Below the pieces are notes generated by a model that had not been told where the DNA came from, searched no databases, and was given only the letters and a program-made list of their open reading frames with translations. Positions 63,131-64,000 of a DNA stretch of 64,000 bases are shown one piece after another. The position numbers and the translations under genes are program-made. Origin of the DNA: Bacteroidota bacterium (GTDB taxonomy: Bacteria; Bacteroidota; Bacteroidia; Bacteroidales; UBA10428); assembly GCA_023442525.1 (NCBI GenBank), contig JAEZZA010000006.1, forward strand, positions 208,682-272,681, in the 5' to 3' direction. Position 1 is the first letter of the stretch. Each line of letters opens with the position of its first letter.

Positions 63131-63150
63131 CAAAAACGAAATTATATTTG
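63120..63150 (+). promoter_or_regulatory. Promoter of the tRNA cluster
   Basis: TTTG (63120–63123), 19 bases, then TATATTTG (63143–63150): exact matches to the Bacteroidota -33 and -7 consensus at the expected distance. It would drive the tandem tRNA-like cluster beginning at 63173. Confidence 0.85.
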
Positions 63151-63172
63151 CACTCCTTTCAATAAGGAGCAA

Positions 63173-63230
63173 GGGAGCTTAGCTCAGTTGGTTTAGGCCT
63201 CCCGACTTAAAAGTCGGGAGGGTCGAGGGG
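63173..63230 (+). pseudogene. tRNA-Val-like relic 1 with palindromic arm
   Basis: It keeps the 5' acceptor arm and D arm (GGGAGCTTAGCTCAGTTGG), but the anticodon arm is replaced by CCTCCCGACTT plus its inverted copy around AA, and the T arm and 3' acceptor are lost, ending in GGTCGAGGGG. An 80-base step leads to relic 2, so they are tandem copies with the spacer GGCTAAGGAAATATAAAAAG. Confidence 0.75.
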
Positions 63231-63252
63231 GCTAAGGAAATATAAAAAGATT

Positions 63253-63312
63253 GGGAGCTTAGCTCAGGTGGTTTAGAGCCTCCCGACTTAAAAGTCGGGA
63301 GGGTCGATGGGG
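63253..63312 (+). pseudogene. tRNA-Val-like relic 2 with palindromic arm
   Basis: The same organisation as relic 1, with GGGAGCTTAGCTCAGGTGG and GGTTTAGAGCC before the palindrome, and GGTCGATGGGGC at its end. It retains GATGG, the first half of the T arm, but no 3' half, so it cannot be a functional tRNA. The 24-base spacer to the real tRNA is the same as that after relic 1. Confidence 0.75.
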
Positions 63313-63333
63313 CTAAGGAAATATAAAAAGATT

Positions 63334-63408
63334 GGGAGCTTAGCTCAGTTGGTTTAGAGCATCTGCCTTACAAGCAGAGGGTCGATGGTTCGAATCCATC
63401 AGTTCCCA
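63334..63408 (+). tRNA. tRNA-Val (anticodon UAC)
   Basis: A complete cloverleaf of 75 bases: acceptor GGGAGCT/AGTTCCC, D arm GCTCAGTTGGTTTAGAGC, anticodon stem TCTGC/GCAGA with loop CTTACAA (TAC at 63369–63371), and T arm GATGG/CCATC with TTCGAAT. The discriminator is A at 63408, and CCA is not encoded (CAA follows). The anticodon UAC reads valine codons GUA and probably GUG. It is the only intact tRNA of the cluster and follows two relics read from the same promoter. Confidence 0.96.
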
Positions 63409-63410
63409 CA

Positions 63411-63432
63411 AAAGCCGGTTAACGCCGGCTTT
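63411..63432 (+). terminator. Hairpin behind tRNA-Val
   Basis: AAAGCCGG and CCGGCTTT form an 8-bp stem around TTAACG, immediately behind the tRNA. Only a few T follow, but placement and stability suit a terminator. Confidence 0.7.
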
Positions 63433-63433
63433 C

Positions 63434-63473
63434 TGAGGTTTTAATTAAAAGCAGGGGAGCTCAGTTGGTTTAG
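63434..63473 (+). repeat. Footprint of a GIY-YIG gene end (40 bases)
   Basis: The stretch beginning GAGGTTTTAATTAAAAGCAG and continuing into the tRNA-like sequence is repeated at 63783–63822 with one mismatch. At the second place it is the 3' end of the GIY-YIG gene. The first copy has no coding part before it, so it appears to be what remained after loss of a gene copy. Confidence 0.75.
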
Positions 63474-63527
63474 ACCCTCCCGACTTAAAAGTCGGGAGGG
63501 TCGATGGTTCGAATCCATCAGTTCCCA
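63455..63527 (+). pseudogene. tRNA-Val-like relic 4 with palindromic arm and intact T arm
   Basis: The 5' part reads GGGAGCTCAGTTGG: five bases of the D-stem region (TTAGC) are missing. The palindromic arm then replaces the anticodon arm, but the T arm and 3' acceptor (GGTTCGAATCCATC, AGTTCCC and discriminator A) are complete. A functional tRNA is unlikely because the D stem and anticodon are damaged. Confidence 0.75.
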
Positions 63528-63532
63528 CGAGG

Positions 63533-63557
63533 GGGAGATGAAAATCTCCCTTTTTTT
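63533..63557 (+). terminator. Strong intrinsic terminator before the GIY-YIG gene
   Basis: GGGAGAT and ATCTCCC pair around a GAAA tetraloop, then seven T. The ATG of the GIY-YIG gene follows directly, so transcripts from the tRNA promoter should stop just before that gene. Confidence 0.9.
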
Positions 63558-63821
63558 ATGCAGTACTTTGTATACATATTATTCAGCGAGAAGCTAAATA
63601 GGTATTACATCGGATCTACTTCCAATCTGTCAGAACGACTGATAAAGCATAATCATATTCATAAAGGATTTACTTCTAAGGGTCAACCTTGGGTGCTCGT
63701 GTATTCAGAAAATTATAATACAAAATCAGAAGCCATGGCTCGTGAGAAGAGTCTCAAGAACTGGAAAAATCGTGATAGAATTGAGGCTTTAATTAAAAGC
63801 AGGGGAGCTCAGTTGGTTTAG
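63558..63821 (+). CDS. GIY-YIG nuclease domain protein (UPF0213-like)
   Basis: 87 residues: a compact GIY-YIG domain with YFVYIL (GIY-like), RYYIGST (YIG-like), then NLSERLIKHN (Arg) and YSENYNTKSEAMAREKSLKNWKN (Glu). The frame is open upstream into relic 4, but the ATG at 63558 is natural. The last codons (GAQLV and stop) are encoded by the 5' part of tRNA-like copy 5; such tails are known from other GIY-YIG genes lying before tRNA genes. A DNA endonuclease role is expected from the family; whether it acts in homing is a hypothesis. Confidence 0.88.
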   Translation: MQYFVYILFSEKLNRYYIGSTSNLSERLIKHNHIHKGFTSKGQPWVLVYSENYNTKSEAMAREKSLKNWKNRDRIEALIKSRGAQLV

Positions 63822-63843
63822 AGCATCCCGACTTTTAAGTCGG
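63803..63843 (+). pseudogene. tRNA-Val-like relic 5, truncated
   Basis: GGGAGCTCAGTTGGTTTAGAGC matches relic 4 and overlaps the end of the GIY-YIG gene; it continues as ATCCCGACTTTTAAGTCGG, a variant of the palindromic arm with TTTT instead of AAAA orientation, then breaks off. The T arm and 3' acceptor are absent. Confidence 0.7.
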
Positions 63844-63848
63844 CGTAG

Positions 63849-63870
63849 AGACAAGGCACTGCCTTGTCTT
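63849..63870. repeat. AGACAAGG palindrome at the end of the cluster
   Basis: AGACAAGG and CCTTGTCT pair around CACTG. The part ACTGCCTTGTCTT is repeated directly at 63874. The hairpin resembles short palindromic intergenic repeats containing GTAGAGAC. From 63871 to the window end no gene or further structure was recognised. Confidence 0.6.
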
Positions 63871-64000
63871 CAAACTGCCTTGTCTTTAATAAATATAAAT
63901 CATTTTAATCTCCAGATTACTGGCAGAATCTAATTCATGTTCAGATATTCTTCCCCTCTATCCCTCATTCCTGTATCTGACCAGCTGTAGCCTGTAGCCT

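Noticed and set aside
63455..63527. tRNA-Leu(UAA) reading of the TTAA loop in relic 4
   Set aside because: The palindromic arm makes an 11-bp stem with only two unpaired bases, and the D stem is broken; it does not give a 7-base anticodon loop.

Overview
The window is chromosomal DNA of a member of the Bacteroidota, probably an uncultured or environmental Bacteroidales/Marinilabiliales-like organism. The evidence is a type IX secretion plug protein (formerly DUF5103), an MG2/TonB-plug protein of a type common in that phylum, a complete Na+-NQR operon with apbE, the nadK–CBS–pdxJ cluster, many lipoproteins, and several promoters of the Bacteroidota form TTTG–N19–TAnnTTTG. The genus cannot be fixed from this sequence. 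About 58 protein genes, one convincing tRNA and several tRNA-like relics fill the window. No rRNA operon, prophage, insertion sequence or CRISPR array was seen.

Layout. 1–5127: the 3' part of a receiver/PEP-pyruvate-binding fusion, then a convergent carotenoid pair (crtI–crtB). 5247–10669: universal stress protein, LemA and two TPM-domain proteins, a CapA-like phosphoesterase and two lipoproteins. 10746–14003: ybfF-like hydrolase, pdxJ, CBS protein and nadK. 14010–20854: nqrABCDEF–apbE on the minus strand, coding for a sodium-pumping NADH dehydrogenase and the enzyme that attaches its covalent FMN. 21001–27443: T9SS plug protein, MG2/plug protein and a GH2 glycosidase. 27509–34326: an A+T-richer accessory stretch with membrane proteins, a CPBP protease, a TPR histidine kinase/LuxR regulator pair, small secreted proteins and a six-copy ~97-bp palindromic tandem array. 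34420–38229: a peroxide module (PerR-like regulator and peroxiredoxin) divergent from a BlaI/M56 pair whose promoter carries two palindromes. 38340–44181: aldo/keto reductase, glutamate dehydrogenase, a PfkB protein with altered catalytic motifs and an outer-membrane protein. 43159–49843 (minus): phoH–sixA–ppk1–suhB–lpxL–GT2, several of them overlapping. 50007–56384: nitroreductase, folC, cutC, a membrane-fusion/TolC pair and a GH5 glycosidase. 56495–63046: bacteriohemerythrin, zinc-ribbon protein, a structured non-coding candidate, a cysteine-rich protein, an FtsX/MacB-type permease and a serine hydrolase.

The most unusual DNA is at the right end, 63105–63870. A strong promoter reads into a tandem cluster in which one intact tRNA-Val(UAC) is flanked by four tRNA-like copies. 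In these copies the anticodon arm is replaced by a perfect palindrome. A small GIY-YIG endonuclease gene lies inside the cluster, its last codons are encoded by a tRNA-like copy, and a second footprint of the same gene end lies 349 bp upstream. This looks like a repeat/endonuclease element built around a tRNA gene and is the best candidate here for an undescribed system. Other points of note are the PfkB protein that has lost three signature motifs, the 97-bp array, the hairpin-rich intergenic RNA candidate at 57342–57567, and the 81-bp internal duplication in the M56 protein.
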